From Alcanivorax quisquiliarum (GTDB lineage Bacteria; Pseudomonadota; Gammaproteobacteria; Pseudomonadales; Alcanivoracaceae): DNA of 64,000 nt. The notes beneath the pieces were generated by a model. It did no database searches. It saw only the letters and a list, made by a program, of their open reading frames with translations, and was not told the origin of the DNA. Where the stretch lies: contig NZ_JALKII010000006.1 in NCBI RefSeq assembly GCF_023051175.1, forward strand, positions 124,001 to 188,000, written 5' to 3'. The position numbers and the translations under genes are program-made. Each line of letters begins with the position of its first letter. Within the stretch, counting starts at the first letter, position 1. Below, piece by piece: positions 13,375 through 23,348 of the stretch.

Positions 13375-16300
13375 GTGCAGTTTATAAAAGGTGGACCGGA
13401 CATCCCTGAGCGCCTACTACAGGCGCATGAGGATGGACGCGTTGTTTTTTTCTGCGGAGCTGGCATCTCCTACCCAGCTCGTCTACCTGGATTTGCCGGC
13501 CTTGTGAAGCAGATTTTCGAGTCACTGGGTGAGGAGCCCAATTCAGTACAACAGGCGGCGATCAAAGCCGGGCAGTTCGACACCGCCATTGGCTTGTTGG
13601 AATCAGACATCGTCGGCGGTCGCGAGGCAGTGCGGCCGACGCTTGCGAGCATCCTGACGCCAGACCTCAGCGCCCCGAACGCAATGGCAACTCACGAGGC
13701 CTTGCTGACATTAGGCAAATGCCGTGATGGCCGCACGCGGCTGGTCACCACCAACTTCGACCGCCTCTTCGAGGAAGTGATTACCACGAGGTCGCTTTCG
13801 GTCGAGCGTTTCCAAGCGCCGCTGCTGCCAGTACCTAAGAACCGTTGGGATGGGCTGGTTTACCTGCATGGCCTGCTGACTGCCACTTCAACGCCGAGTG
13901 ATCTGGATCGTCTGGTCGTCTCCAGCGGCGACTTCGGCTTGGCGTACCTTACCGAACGCTGGGCGGCCCGCTTCGTCAGCGAGCTGTTTCGCAACTATAC
14001 CGTTTGTTTCGTGGGCTACAGCATCAATGATCCGGTGCTGCGCTATATGATGGACGCACTCGCTGCCGACCGCCTGCTTGGCGAGTCGCCGCCGGAGATG
14101 TTCGCCTTTGGCAGTCACTCCAAAGGTAGAAAGGAGGAGCGCGCCAACGAATGGCGCGCCAAGAACGTTACACCCATTCTATACCGCGAACATAATCGTC
14201 ACGCCTACCTGCACAAGACCTTGCGAGCCTGGGCTGAGACGTACCGCGACGGTGTACGCGGCAAGGAGCGCATCGTCATCGAGTCCGCCATGGCTCGCCC
14301 CTTGGCGAGCACGGAGCAGGACGACTTCGTCGGCCGGCTAATTTGGGCGCTGAGCGATCCGCATGGCCTGCCTGCCAAGCGGTTTGCCGAGTTGGACCCG
14401 GTCCCATCGCTGGATTGGTTAGCAACTTTGAGCGAAGAACGCTATAAGCAGGCTGACCTGCCCCGTTTCGGCGTGCTGCCCAAGTCGAACTATGACGACA
14501 ATCTGTCATTTAGTTTGACCCGGAGACCGTCCCCCTACGACTTGGCCCCCTGGATGGTTCTCGTCGATACCGGAGGACGTGGTGCCCAGTGGGATGAAGT
14601 AATGCGGCAGATTTCCCGCTGGCTTATAAGACATCTCGATGATCCGTCTCTGCTGCTGTGGCTGGCCAAGCGTGGTAGCCGACTACACGACAACCTAGCG
14701 TGGTGGATCGATCACCGACTGGACGAGTTGGCCAAGCTCGAACACGATGGCAACACGGATGAACTGGACCGTATCCGTGCCAACGCTCCAAACGCGATTC
14801 CACGCCCAATAATGCAGACGCTTTGGCGCCTGTTATTGACGGGGCGTGTTAGGTCATGGGCCCGCGACTTCAATCTTTACCGCTGGCAAGGCTGCTTCAA
14901 ACGTGACGGCCTAACCACTGCCTTGCGTCTGGAACTACGCGATGCGCTCACGCCACGAGTATCGCTACGTGAACCGTTTCGTTGGACTGAGGAGGATGGT
15001 GATACCCGCGAACCGCAGCGTGTTAAGGATCTCGTTGAATGGGAGATCGTATTGTCCACGGATCATGTCCATTCCAGCTTGCGCGATCTGCCCAAGGATA
15101 AACGATGGACTGCGGCATTGCCGGAGTTGCTATCCGATTTCACCGGCCTGCTAGGCGATGCGCTCGATCTAATGCGCGAGCTCGGCGGCGCGGATGACAG
15201 AAGTGATCTGTCCTACGTTCATCAACCCTCGATCAGTGAGCACCCTCAGAACAAGGACTTCCACGACTGGACGGCCTTGATCGAACTGACCCGGGATGCG
15301 TGGCTAGCCACGGCGGCGCAATCCCGCGAGCGCGCGGCACTCACGGCGGGATCGTGGTCGCACACGCCCTATCCGCTGTTCCGGCGCTTGTCGTTCTTCG
15401 CCGCAGCGCAAGACGATGTCATACCCCGTCGCCGGGCGCTCGATTGGCTGCTTGCTGATGATCATTGGTGGTTGTGGTCGGTGGAAACCGAACGTGAATC
15501 CATGCGCTTGCTGGTTGCTCTTGCACCGCAACTCGATGAGCTGATGTTGGAAGAACTTGAGCAGGCCATCCTTGCTGGACCACCCCGCGGTATGTTCAAG
15601 GACGACATCGAGCCCGAGCGCTGGGCTAGGATCGTGGACCGGGAGATTTGGCTGCGACTGGCGAAGATCGCCCAGGCTGGCGCTGTCTTGGGCGAAGCTG
15701 GCAAGAAAAGGCTGGACGCACTTTCAGCCCAGTATCCAGAGTGGGAGCTAGCGGCGGATCAGCGTGATGAATTTCCATACTGGATGGGCGATGGTGACGA
15801 GTGGCGCAAGTTCGTTGCCACACCTCGTCGTCGCCGTGAGCTGATCGAATGGCTCAAGCGGCAACCTGCCACAGACCACTGGCAGGAAGACGACTGGCGA
15901 CAACGCTGCCGCGACAACTTTGCTACCACGGCCTGTGCCTTGTGCGCCTTAGCCAGGGAAGGTGTCTGGCCAACCGAGCGCTGGCGTGAGGCCCTGCAGG
16001 CCTGGTCAGAGGAAAAACTCATCAAGCGCTCATGGCGCTACATGGCACCGGTGATAGCCGATGCTCCAGACGAAGTACTGCAAACACTTGCTCATGGCGT
16101 CAGCTGGTGGATTCAGGCCATCGCCAAGACCTTCGAAGGCCATGAGAAGCTATTTCTTTCGCTCACGAGCCGTATCCTGGCGTTGGATCATCAGGAAGGT
16201 GTCGACACCGACGACCCTGTGATGCGCGCAATCAATCATCCGATAGGCCACGTTACACAGGCGCTGCTACACTGGTGGTACCGAAGGTCATTGGAAGATG

Positions 16301-17157
16301 AGCAGGGCCTTCCCGACGAGCTAAGCCCCATCTTTACGGCACTTTGTGATACTCGTATTGATAAATACCGGCATGGCCGCGTATTACTAACGGCACACGT
16401 TATCGCCTTATTTCGCGTGGACCCAGACTGGGCAAGACAAAATCTGCTACCACTATTTGACTGGCAGCATTCCGAAAGTGAGGCCCGTTCTGCATGGGAA
16501 GGCTTCCTCTGGTCGCCACGACTTTATCGCCCACTGATGGAAGCAATCAAACCCTTCTTCCTCGACACTGCTCGACACTATGCAGCCCTTGGTAAACACG
16601 ATGGGCAATACGCAGCCCTGCTCACATTTGCCGCATTAGACCCCGGTGACACGTTCACAACTGCTGAATTGGGTCGCGCCACTCGCGCACTGCCATCGGA
16701 TGGCCTCCACGACGCCGCACAAGCCCTTGTCCGCGCGCTCGAAGGAGCGGGTAATCAGCGTGCCGACTACTGGGCCAACAGGGTCGCTCCTTACCTCCGC
16801 TCGATTTGGCCAAAGACAAGGAAACACACTTCACCGAATATTGCGGAAAGCCTCGGACGTTTGTGCGTGGCGGCACAGGACGCCTTTCCAGAAGCATTCA
16901 CTATGCTTCGGGCTTGGTTACAACCGCCTGCACATCCAGACTTCCTGGTCCATCAACTTCACGAAGCCGATCTCTGTCGACAGTTCCCCCAACCTTCACT
17001 GGATTTTCTGGACTTGGTGATCGGCGAACAAGCACAGTGGCCACCCGGTGACTTGGGTGCTTGCTTGGAACAAATTCGAAACGTCGATCCAGCATTGGAA
17101 AACGATGCGAGATATGAGCGATTGTTAGCCTACCTGCGCCGGCATAACCGAGGCTGA
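13375..17157 (+). CDS. Giant SIR2-domain protein (probable NAD-consuming effector)
   Basis: Encodes 1260 residues from a GTG whose ribosome site (GAGGAG) lies in the last codons of the DUF499 gene. The N-terminal 280 residues are SIR2-like: FFCGAGIS near 27, LVTTNFDRLFEE near 121 and YLHG near 163 supply the NAD-binding Gly-rich loop, the Asn/Asp pair and the catalytic-type His. The remaining ~980 residues are helical and tryptophan-rich with no motif I can name; the layout resembles SIR2-DUF4020 and defence-associated sirtuin proteins, where SIR2 depletes NAD and the long C-terminus senses phage. It is the last gene of the operon. NADase activity is inferred from family and context. Confidence 0.85.
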   Translation: MQFIKGGPDIPERLLQAHEDGRVVFFCGAGISYPARLPGFAGLVKQIFESLGEEPNSVQQAAIKAGQFDTAIGLLESDIVGGREAVRPTLASILTPDLSAPNAMATHEALLTLGKCRDGRTRLVTTNFDRLFEEVITTRSLSVERFQAPLLPVPKNRWDGLVYLHGLLTATSTPSDLDRLVVSSGDFGLAYLTERWAARFVSELFRNYTVCFVGYSINDPVLRYMMDALAADRLLGESPPEMFAFGSHSKGRKEERANEWRAKNVTPILYREHNRHAYLHKTLRAWAETYRDGVRGKERIVIESAMARPLASTEQDDFVGRLIWALSDPHGLPAKRFAELDPVPSLDWLATLSEERYKQADLPRFGVLPKSNYDDNLSFSLTRRPSPYDLAPWMVLVDTGGRGAQWDEVMRQISRWLIRHLDDPSLLLWLAKRGSRLHDNLAWWIDHRLDELAKLEHDGNTDELDRIRANAPNAIPRPIMQTLWRLLLTGRVRSWARDFNLYRWQGCFKRDGLTTALRLELRDALTPRVSLREPFRWTEEDGDTREPQRVKDLVEWEIVLSTDHVHSSLRDLPKDKRWTAALPELLSDFTGLLGDALDLMRELGGADDRSDLSYVHQPSISEHPQNKDFHDWTALIELTRDAWLATAAQSRERAALTAGSWSHTPYPLFRRLSFFAAAQDDVIPRRRALDWLLADDHWWLWSVETERESMRLLVALAPQLDELMLEELEQAILAGPPRGMFKDDIEPERWARIVDREIWLRLAKIAQAGAVLGEAGKKRLDALSAQYPEWELAADQRDEFPYWMGDGDEWRKFVATPRRRRELIEWLKRQPATDHWQEDDWRQRCRDNFATTACALCALAREGVWPTERWREALQAWSEEKLIKRSWRYMAPVIADAPDEVLQTLAHGVSWWIQAIAKTFEGHEKLFLSLTSRILALDHQEGVDTDDPVMRAINHPIGHVTQALLHWWYRRSLEDEQGLPDELSPIFTALCDTRIDKYRHGRVLLTAHVIALFRVDPDWARQNLLPLFDWQHSESEARSAWEGFLWSPRLYRPLMEAIKPFFLDTARHYAALGKHDGQYAALLTFAALDPGDTFTTAELGRATRALPSDGLHDAAQALVRALEGAGNQRADYWANRVAPYLRSIWPKTRKHTSPNIAESLGRLCVAAQDAFPEAFTMLRAWLQPPAHPDFLVHQLHEADLCRQFPQPSLDFLDLVIGEQAQWPPGDLGACLEQIRNVDPALENDARYERLLAYLRRHNRG

Positions 17158-17619
17158 AGCTCCTCTTCCGTCACAAGAAATTCCAGCATAAAACCTGGCC
17201 TCAGCATTTCTTCGTCGAATCAGTCCCTTTAGTTTTCTTCCTGCAGCCCACACCCACCGCATCAGTTGTGCTGGCACTTCTGCATGCTCCTCCCGATTCA
17301 CCTTTCTGGGCAACGTGGACCGCTGAAGTGCCCCTGCCCCCAGGTTGAAAGTGAACGACACCAGCGCATCGTACTGACCATCGGTCAGGGGCACGTCGAT
17401 CAGCCGCAGGACGGCGCGTTCGGCCGCCTGGACATCCCGGCGCAGCAGGTCCTCGGCCTCTGGCTCGGTGACGCCCTGCCCGTACCGGTCCCGCTCATGA
17501 CCCCGAACCAGATGGCCGTAGCCGATGGTCGGGTATCCGGCCGGGCAAATGTAGACGGTCGGGCTGAACCCCTCGAAGTATTTGATCAGGTCCAGTCCGT
17601 CCTGAGTGATGTGCCGCAT
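17125..17619 (-). CDS. Phage-type lysozyme (GH24 endolysin)
   Basis: Encodes 164 residues from ATG 17619 (MRHITQDGLDLIKYFEGF...). The GH24 catalytic region is clear: Glu in KYFEGF, then the Thr-containing TIGYGH, and a later FTFNLGAGALQRS block. These muramidases cut peptidoglycan to release phage. The extended upstream frame overlaps the broken holin gene and is unlikely. The gene ends 33 bases inside the SIR2 gene's 3' end, convergently. With the holin remnant it forms a lysis cassette left from a prophage; no capsid, tail or integrase genes accompany it, so it is probably a fossil or was co-opted. Confidence 0.85.
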   Translation of the reverse strand: MRHITQDGLDLIKYFEGFSPTVYICPAGYPTIGYGHLVRGHERDRYGQGVTEPEAEDLLRRDVQAAERAVLRLIDVPLTDGQYDALVSFTFNLGAGALQRSTLPRKVNREEHAEVPAQLMRWVWAAGRKLKGLIRRRNAEARFYAGISCDGRGASASVMPAQVG

Positions 17620-17620
17620 C

Positions 17621-17968
17621 TCACTGCCCTCGCGCCTTGGCCAGTGCGCGCTGGCCAAACCAGAAACTCATCACCGCCGCGAACAGCGCCTGGGTCTCCG
17701 GATCCCAGATCTGCGGCAGGGCCACCACGAATGCGAGTCCCTAGTCGGCCATCAGAACGTACAGGGCGCTGAGTTTCACGGCGGTGAACAGCAGGAAGAA
17801 GGCATAGGTGATCACCGGGCGCACCGATGCGCGCAAGCCGTCCACCCATTTCACACCGGTGAGCCGGTTGTCATGCTTGTAGAGTGCCTGGCTCTCGGCG
17901 ATGTCCGCCTCCACGGAGATCTCTTCCAGGCGCTGGCTGTGCCCCAGCCGCATCTGCCCCACCAACAA
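17621..17968 (-). pseudogene. Phage holin (3-TM type), interrupted by an amber codon
   Basis: Reading the minus strand from about 17968, the frame gives LTGVKWVDGLRASVRPVITY, a hydrophobic stretch, then ...YVLMAD. It meets TAG at 17740-17742, then continues in the same frame GLAFVVALPQIWDPETQALF and ends FWFGQRALAKARGQ with TGA at 17621. The combined product resembles 3-TM holins found beside GH24 lysozymes, with the typical FWFG-R end. Only one substitution separates it from an open frame. The true 5' end is unclear: the likely start is a TTG at 17968 and the frame stays open further upstream through a hairpin. Confidence 0.65.
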
Positions 17969-17971
17969 ATG

Positions 17972-18026
17972 AAAGCGGAACGCGTTGATATATAAGGCTT
18001 TTATATATTCTCCGTTCCGCTTTTTT
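17972..18026. terminator. Long two-part hairpin with terminal T run
   Basis: The outer arms AAAGCGGAACG and CGTTCCGCTTT pair perfectly. Inside them ATATATAA pairs with TTTATATAT around a tiny loop, and six T residues follow on the plus strand. It may be a (bidirectional) terminator closing the phage lysis remnant, or the end of a small mobile element. From 18027 to 18319, before hsdR, I see nothing else supportable. Confidence 0.6.
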
Positions 18027-18319
18027 GTTCAAGTGCCGAAAAAGTGTCGAATTGATATATTGGCGGCCTTGCAAGCTTTCCGCGGTAACGGGAACCTTCT
18101 GGCAAATCCGCGCAGTAGGAACCTGAATAGTCCGACTCGGCGAAATACAGATTTGAGCTGCCTATGTGGCGGACGAGCTTACGGCTATGTGGAAGCTAAA
18201 AGTGAAACCCCAAGCATTCTCGCCGAGAGCGCCATCCTTGCACAGACGCCCCAACCTGCAGCCGGCTTCCCGATATTAAATGACCGCTATTGATCTCGTG
18301 GCTGCCGCCACCGGGCGCC

Positions 18320-21300
18320 TTAGCTTCGTCGCATCGGGAAAAAGTCTTCCGCTTGCGTCAGCATCTTCAGAATCACCAACGCGAACGCACGGCTTTTAGT
18401 TTCGTTATCCAATACTTCCAGTGACAGTTTTTCATGATCTGTCATGGCATCCAGCACCGTTTCCAACACGCGCTTGGGGAACAGCCCGTGCATCACCTGT
18501 TCCGCCGAGTGATTGTTAACCTGGGCCATGACATCCTCCTGGCGGCTAATGCGCTGGGCAATGCCTGAAAGAAATTGCAGCTGATCATCGTCGCTAACCT
18601 CGGCGCCGAAGATATCATTCAGCGCTTTAATAATTTCCGACAAGCGCTTTTTATCAGGATCATGGGCCTTGCCGCTGCCCACAGCGGTAACGGGCTTGAG
18701 CCCGTACTCTCCGTCTTCATCGCCCAGACGCAACCGATGTTCCGCTCGTTTCGCCAACCGGTAGTGAGTGAGTTTCAAATCGCCTATATCCACCGCCTCG
18801 TCGTCGAGGCGGTCGCCATGTAGCAGCGGGTGAAGGTGTTTGTAGTACACGCACAACTGTTCGAGCTCTTGATCATCGTAGGCGACGATCTGGGACAAAA
18901 ACTCGTACAACCGCACGAAACTGCGCAGGTTCTTGCGGAACAGGTCGAGCTGGTCTATCTGCTCGCCAGCCTCTTTGAGCGCATGTTCGGCGTTCTTCAA
19001 CCCGACAGCGTCACCATTGGCTTCAGCCGTACGCTTACAGTCCAGCGCTTGCTGTTGGGCTTCGATACTAAAGGCATAGCGTTTGGCAAAACGCTCCCGA
19101 GCTGGAGCACAGTAATAACTGAGCTTGCTGGCCGGCGCTTTGGGATCGAAAAATGCCAGCGCAAAGGCTTCTACCTCCCTCCAATAATAGATGCCCTCGG
19201 CATCCAGCTTTTTCTGCAGGTCATAGATGAGCTGCGGATCGGTGACATCGGTCAACTCAGCCTTGGCGTAGTACGGCAGGAAGGCATCGAGAATATCCTG
19301 AGCCTCGTTGAAGAAATCGAGGATGAAGGTCTGCTTGCCCGGGAACAGGCGGTTCAGCCGCGACAGGGTCTGCACGCAGTCCACACCTTGCAGCTTCTTG
19401 TCCACGTACATGGCGCACAGCTTGGGTTGATCGAAGCCGGTCTGGTACTTGTTGGCGGCGATCATAACGTTGAAATCCTGGGTGTCGAAGGCATCCGCCA
19501 GGTCCCGCCCGTTCAGGCCAGCATTGAGCAGGCTGCTGTTCTCGGTCACCTCTTCAGGAATGACCTCATCGGGCAGTACGCTACCGGAGAACGCCACCAG
19601 CGGATGCACATCGGTGTAACCCATCTGTTTAACGTAGGCGACCATCGCCAACTGGTAACGCACCGCCTCCTGCCGGCTGCTGGTGACCACCATGGCCTTG
19701 GCCTGGCCGTCGAGCAGGTGGCGGATGTTGGCGCGGAAGTGCTCGACGATCACCTCCACCTTCTGGCTGATGTTGTACGGATGCAGGCGCACCCAGCGGG
19801 CGAGTTTCTGCCGTGCTTTCTTCGAGTCCACCTCCTCGTCGCCGCCATCCGGGTGTGCGATCTTCCAGGCGGTGCTGTAGGTGGTGTAGTTCTGCAACAC
19901 ATCGAGAATGAAGCCCTCCTCGATGGCCTGACGCATGGAGTACAGATGGAATGCCTCGGGCTTGTTGTCAGGGCCGCGTGGCAGGGTTGGATCAGGCGCG
20001 CGACCGAACAGCTCCAGGGTCTTGGCCTTGGGCGTGGCGGTAAAGGCGTAATAGCTGATGCGTTCATTCGGCGCGCGGGCGGCCACGGCGGCATCCAGCA
20101 GCTCTTCGGCGCTGATCTCTTCCTGATCCTGGCTATCAGCGCCAGGGGCATCGCTGCCGAGAATCTGCTTCAGCTTGCTGGCCGAGGAGCCGGTCTGCGA
20201 GGAATGCGCCTCGTCAGCGATCACAGCATAGCGCCCACTGGCCAGCTGGGGATGCTTGTCCAGCGCGTCGAACAGTGCCGGAAAGGTCTGGATGGTAACA
20301 ATGATGATACGAGTCTGTTCAGCCAGCGCTTCGGCAAGCTGCTCGGACTTGCTCTTGTTACCGATATCCCGGGTGATGCACCTGACCACGCCTTGGGCAT
20401 GCTCGAACTGGTAGATGGTGTCCTGCAGCTGTTTGTCCAGCACGGTGCGATCGGTAATGACAATCACCGAACTGAACAGCTTCTGACCATCATCCCCATA
20501 CAGGGCAGCCAGCTGATGCGCCGTCCAGGCAATGGAGTTGGACTTGCCAGAGCCGGCGCTGTGCTGGATCAGGTAGCGCTGCCCCGGCCCTTCGGCACGG
20601 GTGGTGTCGATCAGCTGGTTTACCACATCCCATTGGTGGTAGCGCGGGAAGATCATGGTTTCCTGAGTGATCTTTTTACCGTCGACGTCTTCCTTTACGG
20701 TCTTCTGCAGATGCAGGAAGCGGCCCAGCACCTTGAGCCAGGCATCCGGCTGGAACAACTGGCTCCACAGGTAGCCGGTAGCGTACTGACTGTCATCCGG
20801 TGGCGGCGGGTTACCGGCACCGTCATCCAGGCTGCCCATGTTGAAGGGCAGGAAGAAGGTGTCCTTGCCCGCCAGCCTGGTGGTCATGGCCACCTCACTC
20901 TGGCCTACCGCAAAGTGCACCAGCGCACCCCGCTTGAAGGTCAGCAGCGGCTCGGGCTTGCGGGTCAGCGGGTCTTTTACCGGACGGTCGTAGCGGTACT
21001 GGTGCTTGGCCTTTTCCACCGCCTGCTTGAACTCGCTTTTCAGCTCCAGCGTAGCGGTGGGGATGCCGTTGACGAACAGCACCAGATCCAGACGCGGGTT
21101 GTAGCTTTGCCCGCCGTTCGCGGCTTCCCGCGCGTGCGGCGAATAAGATACCTCCGGCACCACGCGCAGGCGATTGCACTGGTAGCGTCGCAGGGTGTCC
21201 GGGTTCATACCGTGGTCGGGTTTGAAGCTGCAGGCCTCGATCTTCACCCCCGGCAACTTGAAGCCATGGCGCAGCACATCCAGGGTGCCGCTCTGCTCCA

Positions 21301-21526
21301 GCTCGCGCACCAGCTTCTGCACCAGCACGCCGTCCGGGTTGTTCGGGTTAGCCTTGGCGAACTTCTCCCAGCGCTCCGGCCAGGCGTCCTTGAAGTAGCC
21401 GAGAAAGTCCTCGGTATACAGGGCGGTGACCTCGTCGTAGCCGCTGGCGGGGCCGGTGAGCCAGCCTTGGGCGGTCATGGCGCTGATGATGTCCTGTTGG
21501 AACTGGTGTTCCTTGCTGATGGCCAT
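18320..21526 (-). CDS. hsdR: Type I restriction endonuclease subunit R (HsdR)
   Basis: Encodes 1068 residues from ATG 21526 (MAISKEHQFQQ), which has AAGGGG at proper spacing; an upstream ATG at 21532 is possible. The N-terminal HSDR_N nuclease region shows the PD-ExK pattern (LDLVLFVNG ... ATLELKSEF, about residues 143-165). The SF2 motor has Walker A HSAGSGKS near 322 and ADEAHSSQTG near 438. HsdR translocates DNA and cuts it at random distance once the M2S complex finds unmodified sites. It is the last gene of the locus, about 90 bases downstream of the AlbA_2-type gene and probably co-transcribed with it, not with hsdMS. Confidence 0.95.
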   Translation of the reverse strand: MAISKEHQFQQDIISAMTAQGWLTGPASGYDEVTALYTEDFLGYFKDAWPERWEKFAKANPNNPDGVLVQKLVRELEQSGTLDVLRHGFKLPGVKIEACSFKPDHGMNPDTLRRYQCNRLRVVPEVSYSPHAREAANGGQSYNPRLDLVLFVNGIPTATLELKSEFKQAVEKAKHQYRYDRPVKDPLTRKPEPLLTFKRGALVHFAVGQSEVAMTTRLAGKDTFFLPFNMGSLDDGAGNPPPPDDSQYATGYLWSQLFQPDAWLKVLGRFLHLQKTVKEDVDGKKITQETMIFPRYHQWDVVNQLIDTTRAEGPGQRYLIQHSAGSGKSNSIAWTAHQLAALYGDDGQKLFSSVIVITDRTVLDKQLQDTIYQFEHAQGVVRCITRDIGNKSKSEQLAEALAEQTRIIIVTIQTFPALFDALDKHPQLASGRYAVIADEAHSSQTGSSASKLKQILGSDAPGADSQDQEEISAEELLDAAVAARAPNERISYYAFTATPKAKTLELFGRAPDPTLPRGPDNKPEAFHLYSMRQAIEEGFILDVLQNYTTYSTAWKIAHPDGGDEEVDSKKARQKLARWVRLHPYNISQKVEVIVEHFRANIRHLLDGQAKAMVVTSSRQEAVRYQLAMVAYVKQMGYTDVHPLVAFSGSVLPDEVIPEEVTENSSLLNAGLNGRDLADAFDTQDFNVMIAANKYQTGFDQPKLCAMYVDKKLQGVDCVQTLSRLNRLFPGKQTFILDFFNEAQDILDAFLPYYAKAELTDVTDPQLIYDLQKKLDAEGIYYWREVEAFALAFFDPKAPASKLSYYCAPARERFAKRYAFSIEAQQQALDCKRTAEANGDAVGLKNAEHALKEAGEQIDQLDLFRKNLRSFVRLYEFLSQIVAYDDQELEQLCVYYKHLHPLLHGDRLDDEAVDIGDLKLTHYRLAKRAEHRLRLGDEDGEYGLKPVTAVGSGKAHDPDKKRLSEIIKALNDIFGAEVSDDDQLQFLSGIAQRISRQEDVMAQVNNHSAEQVMHGLFPKRVLETVLDAMTDHEKLSLEVLDNETKSRAFALVILKMLTQAEDFFPMRRS

Positions 21527-21622
21527 GCTCATTCCCCTTCCAAAGCGTCTACCCCCGAGGCATCGGCAATCTTCGCCGCCCCGGATTTCGTCTAAAACCT
21601 GTCTAAACACCGTCTAATTCGT

Positions 21623-23305
21623 CTAAATGTTGTCTTGCCGCTTAGGGACTAAAACCCAGCGCTGCTTGCCTTGAACTCGTTGTCTATCAATGGTTTGGTC
21701 GCGTCTTGACATTGCGTACATCAGGTTGCGAAACTTATTTTCCTTCTGCTGATCGTCTAAGGCATCCGACAATTTGTCTAAAACAAGCCCTCTCAGGTCA
21801 CCTCTGCTAGCCGAGCCATACTCTCGCAGATAGTCAAGAATCAGGTCCTTGTAGTAGGCGTCATCAAAAGCACGATTGCGGATATATTCGCCCTTGTTCC
21901 CGGTGGTCTGCGCTATTTCAGCTGCAAGATAATAGTTTGGCTTGCGCCCCTCAATTAGCCCCTGCCTGCGCAGCAAAGCAGCTGCATCAGCCGTGATCTT
22001 CTGTTTTTTCTGTACCTGATCCAACAAAATCACGGTGTTGAGCGGCAGGTCCTGGTGCTCCAGTAACAAGCGGGTGTAATTCTCATCAATGACATGCCCA
22101 TAGATTTCCAGCACCACTGTGTCCGAAGATGACTTGCTGTAATCAGGCAGAGGAAAATAACGCTTACGCTGCGACTGAGTCATAGCGCTGATCCCAAAGC
22201 CCATGGTATCGATCATCCCCAGATTAACCATCGCATGGGTCAACCAAGGATTACGATAACGGCTCGGCGTAACTTCACCACCGAAGTAGTCCTCCGGCTT
22301 GCCTTCGTAGAAACCGCCAGCATTTTCAAACACCAGCCGGTCTGCACGCTCAGTCACCAGGATGCGCGAGCGCAGCCGGTAGTCCTGATGCGCAATACAG
22401 TTATGCAGGGCCTCCAGAATCACTCGGGTGTCATATTTGCTTACTTCGGTAGACAGCAGCTGGTTCTTCGGAAACAGCTTGTACCCGACATTGCGGATAC
22501 GGTGCAGCACCTCTGTCGTGCTGAGTAGATACGGGGGCTCAAAGTGCTCATAGGCTCGCTCTTCACCAACGAGCTTCCAGGTAATTTGCGCCAAGGTCGG
22601 CAGGAAATGTGCTGCTTCTGGCCGACCTAGCAGCAATAATGCGGTGTGAGTGATTTTACCTTGGATAGTGACTTTGGCTTTATCGAGAAACGTCGGTAAA
22701 TCCCAATCACGAATATCAGAAGCAAAAGGCGCTCTTTCATGCTTCTCCGAAAACTTTTCACGGGCCAGCTCAAGCGCGGCTGGGTCCAGGTCAGCTAGCG
22801 TGGCGCCCTCAACAATCTGCGCTGACCAATCAGTGACTTCCAGCGGCTCTTGCAGGATCGCTTCCAAGCGCTCCTGACGCATCTCCACCAGCGAGTCATT
22901 CAAACGCTGCCAGGCTTTGTCATGGGCATACACCGGCATCCGTGGTCGATGCTTGGGAATATGAAAAACCCACACTGTTCTGTGGGTGTCGTCCGTGGTG
23001 AAAGACTCAATGCGAAAGCCCTCAGAGTCCAACGCCCGGCACCGCTCCAATACACGCTGCCGCACATTATCGACCGTATGGTTGCCGAAGTCCTGAATAC
23101 CCACGATGCGCAGCGTAGCGTCCTCTACCCCGATCACCAGGTGACCACCTTCCATATTAGCGATAGCGGACAGATAACTGATGACGTCTTTACCAGCGCC
23201 ACCAACCAATGCATGACGCAGACTTTTGAACTCTTTCCACTCACAGGTGGCGTCTTCCCTGGGGAAGTGCTGTATCAGATACTTCTGCAAACGCGCTTCA
23301 TTCAT
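21623..23305 (-). CDS. AlbA_2 (Schlafen-like) and HATPase domain protein, putative regulator
   Basis: Encodes 560 residues from ATG 23305 (a GTG at 23314 is an alternative). The N-terminal AlbA_2 domain shows CEWKEFKSL, ISYLSAIANMEGGHLVIGVED and the RQERLEAIL segment. The middle (about 230-400) matches the HATPase_c_4 / COG2865 region, including EALHNCIAHQDYRLRSRILV and ENAGGFYEG. The C-terminus is winged-helix-like. Such proteins are annotated as predicted transcriptional regulators or RecG-like and are often embedded in type I RM loci between hsdS and hsdR, as here. It has its own 5' region with repeated TGTAAGGAT elements, suggesting autoregulation and separate control of hsdR. Confidence 0.85.
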   Translation of the reverse strand: MNEARLQKYLIQHFPREDATCEWKEFKSLRHALVGGAGKDVISYLSAIANMEGGHLVIGVEDATLRIVGIQDFGNHTVDNVRQRVLERCRALDSEGFRIESFTTDDTHRTVWVFHIPKHRPRMPVYAHDKAWQRLNDSLVEMRQERLEAILQEPLEVTDWSAQIVEGATLADLDPAALELAREKFSEKHERAPFASDIRDWDLPTFLDKAKVTIQGKITHTALLLLGRPEAAHFLPTLAQITWKLVGEERAYEHFEPPYLLSTTEVLHRIRNVGYKLFPKNQLLSTEVSKYDTRVILEALHNCIAHQDYRLRSRILVTERADRLVFENAGGFYEGKPEDYFGGEVTPSRYRNPWLTHAMVNLGMIDTMGFGISAMTQSQRKRYFPLPDYSKSSSDTVVLEIYGHVIDENYTRLLLEHQDLPLNTVILLDQVQKKQKITADAAALLRRQGLIEGRKPNYYLAAEIAQTTGNKGEYIRNRAFDDAYYKDLILDYLREYGSASRGDLRGLVLDKLSDALDDQQKENKFRNLMYAMSRRDQTIDRQRVQGKQRWVLVPKRQDNI

Positions 23306-23348
23306 AGAATTCACCGCTCACCGACTCCGGCTGGGCTTGTGTCTCATG

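Noticed and set aside
18830-21595. 921-residue plus-strand frame opposite hsdR
   Set aside because: A shadow of hsdR in GC-rich DNA; hsdR has all catalytic motifs and the antisense frame has none.
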